This document shows positions 63,521-64,000 of a stretch of 64,000 nt of DNA, piece by piece. Position 1 is the stretch's first letter. Every line of letters begins with the position of its first letter. A program made the position numbers and the translations under genes. The notes beneath the pieces were generated by a model. The model was not told the origin of the DNA and searched no databases. It worked only from the letters and a program-made list of their open reading frames with translations. The stretch is from Klebsiella pneumoniae. Its GTDB lineage: Bacteria > Pseudomonadota > Gammaproteobacteria > Enterobacterales > Enterobacteriaceae. Where the stretch lies: NCBI RefSeq assembly GCF_000742135.1, contig NZ_KN046818.1:1054841-1118840 (forward strand), written 5' to 3'.

Positions 63521-64000
63521 TCAGAAGTCGTAGCTCATTGAGACGCGGACGGTACGCGGATCGCCTTCGAACAGGTAAGTACCGGTATCGTCAATGCCAG
63601 ACCAGTACTTCTCGTTGGTCACGTTGGTCACCCCGACGCGCCAGATCATTTCGTTCTGGTCGGCGTTCAGACGCATACGATAGCGCAGGCCTAAATCCAG
63701 GGTGGTGTAGCTATCCAGCTTCTTGGTATTGGCCGCATCGGCATACTGCGAGCCGCTATGATTGACGCGCGCGGTAGCGGTCAGGCCTTCCACCGGCTTG
63801 ATATCATACTCGGCGCCGAGCACCGCGTAGAAGTTAGCCACCCCGATGGCATCTTTACCGTCGGTTGCGCCTTCAGCGGTTTTAGTCTGTTTGGCATCCA
63901 GCCAGACGGTACTGGCGTTAAGACGCAGTCCCAGCATCGGCTCGCCAAAGACGTTCATCTCTACGCCGCGGTTACGCTGCTCGCCGTCGAGGCCGTAATT
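63521..64000 (-). CDS. TonB-dependent siderophore receptor, 3' part
   Basis: The frame runs off the window end; 159 codons are visible. They form the last strands of an outer-membrane beta-barrel: alternating patterns such as GLTATARVNHSGSQY, TTLDLGLRYRMR and WRVGVTNVTNEKYW, and a final VRVSMSYDF with the C-terminal Phe needed for BAM assembly. The closing region (NVTNEKYW, then DPRTVRVSM) matches FhuA/FhuE/FoxA-type ferric siderophore receptors. Which siderophore cannot be told from this part. Confidence 0.88.
   Translation of the reverse strand, partial: NYGLDGEQRNRGVEMNVFGEPMLGLRLNASTVWLDAKQTKTAEGATDGKDAIGVANFYAVLGAEYDIKPVEGLTATARVNHSGSQYADAANTKKLDSYTTLDLGLRYRMRLNADQNEMIWRVGVTNVTNEKYWSGIDDTGTYLFEGDPRTVRVSMSYDF

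Overview
The window looks like chromosome of the Klebsiella pneumoniae complex or a very close relative. The protein sequences are enterobacterial throughout, the romA-ramA-ramR efflux-control locus is present with its operator, palindromic units of the Klebsiella/Escherichia type sit between genes, and the GC content is high except in one short island. No rRNA, tRNA or CRISPR array was seen.

Layout. 1-10.6 kb: the end of an lpxP-like lipid A acyltransferase, a small DUF1471 periplasmic protein, then the acid-stress block cadC-cadB-cadA-dtpC-lysU in the order known from E. coli, then a small secreted protein. 11.1-14.3 kb: a three-gene operon of one IolE-like isomerase/dehydratase and two Gfo/Idh/MocA oxidoreductases. 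14.4-20.7 kb: an insertion-prone zone with an ISKpn1-like IS3-family element placed between two inverted palindromic-unit arms, an IS110-family element, a lower-GC cargo of three genes (isochorismatase-like hydrolase, aldo-keto reductase, AraC regulator), and a gene-free stretch of repeats. 20.7-32.1 kb: class III aminotransferase, SDR dehydrogenase, a polar amino acid ABC transporter, two MocR-type regulators, a DMT exporter, ybdK and a phosphodiester glycosidase-family protein.

32.4-43.6 kb: an RND pump with its adaptor, a P-type ATPase, an unannotated-looking 36-residue membrane protein, ybdJ, ramA, romA, ramR, ybdF and nfsB. 43.6-51.3 kb: a mannose-family PTS with two SIS-domain deglycases (gfrABCDEF-like) under a complete sigma-54 promoter (activator repeats, IHF site, -24/-12), followed by its convergent LevR-type activator. 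51.4-55.5 kb: a DUF2157 membrane protein, repeats, and a divergent regulator/MFS exporter pair. 55.5-64 kb: ybdG, a LacI regulator, an Exc2-type lipoprotein, a second sugar-catabolic operon (Gfo/Idh/MocA, TIM-barrel isomerase, nucleoside-symporter-like MFS) with twin LacI-type operators, pheP, and the 3' end of a TonB-dependent receptor.

The genes ybdK, ybdJ, ybdF, nfsB, ybdG and pheP lie next to each other in E. coli. Here they form a scaffold, with accessory modules for efflux, Amadori-product uptake and sugar catabolism fitted between them. The strongest leads are the mismatched flanks of the IS3-family element, a 269-bp block present twice 32 kb apart with an open antisense frame in both copies, the possible bridge-RNA region of the IS110 element, and two undescribed oxidoreductase/isomerase operons.
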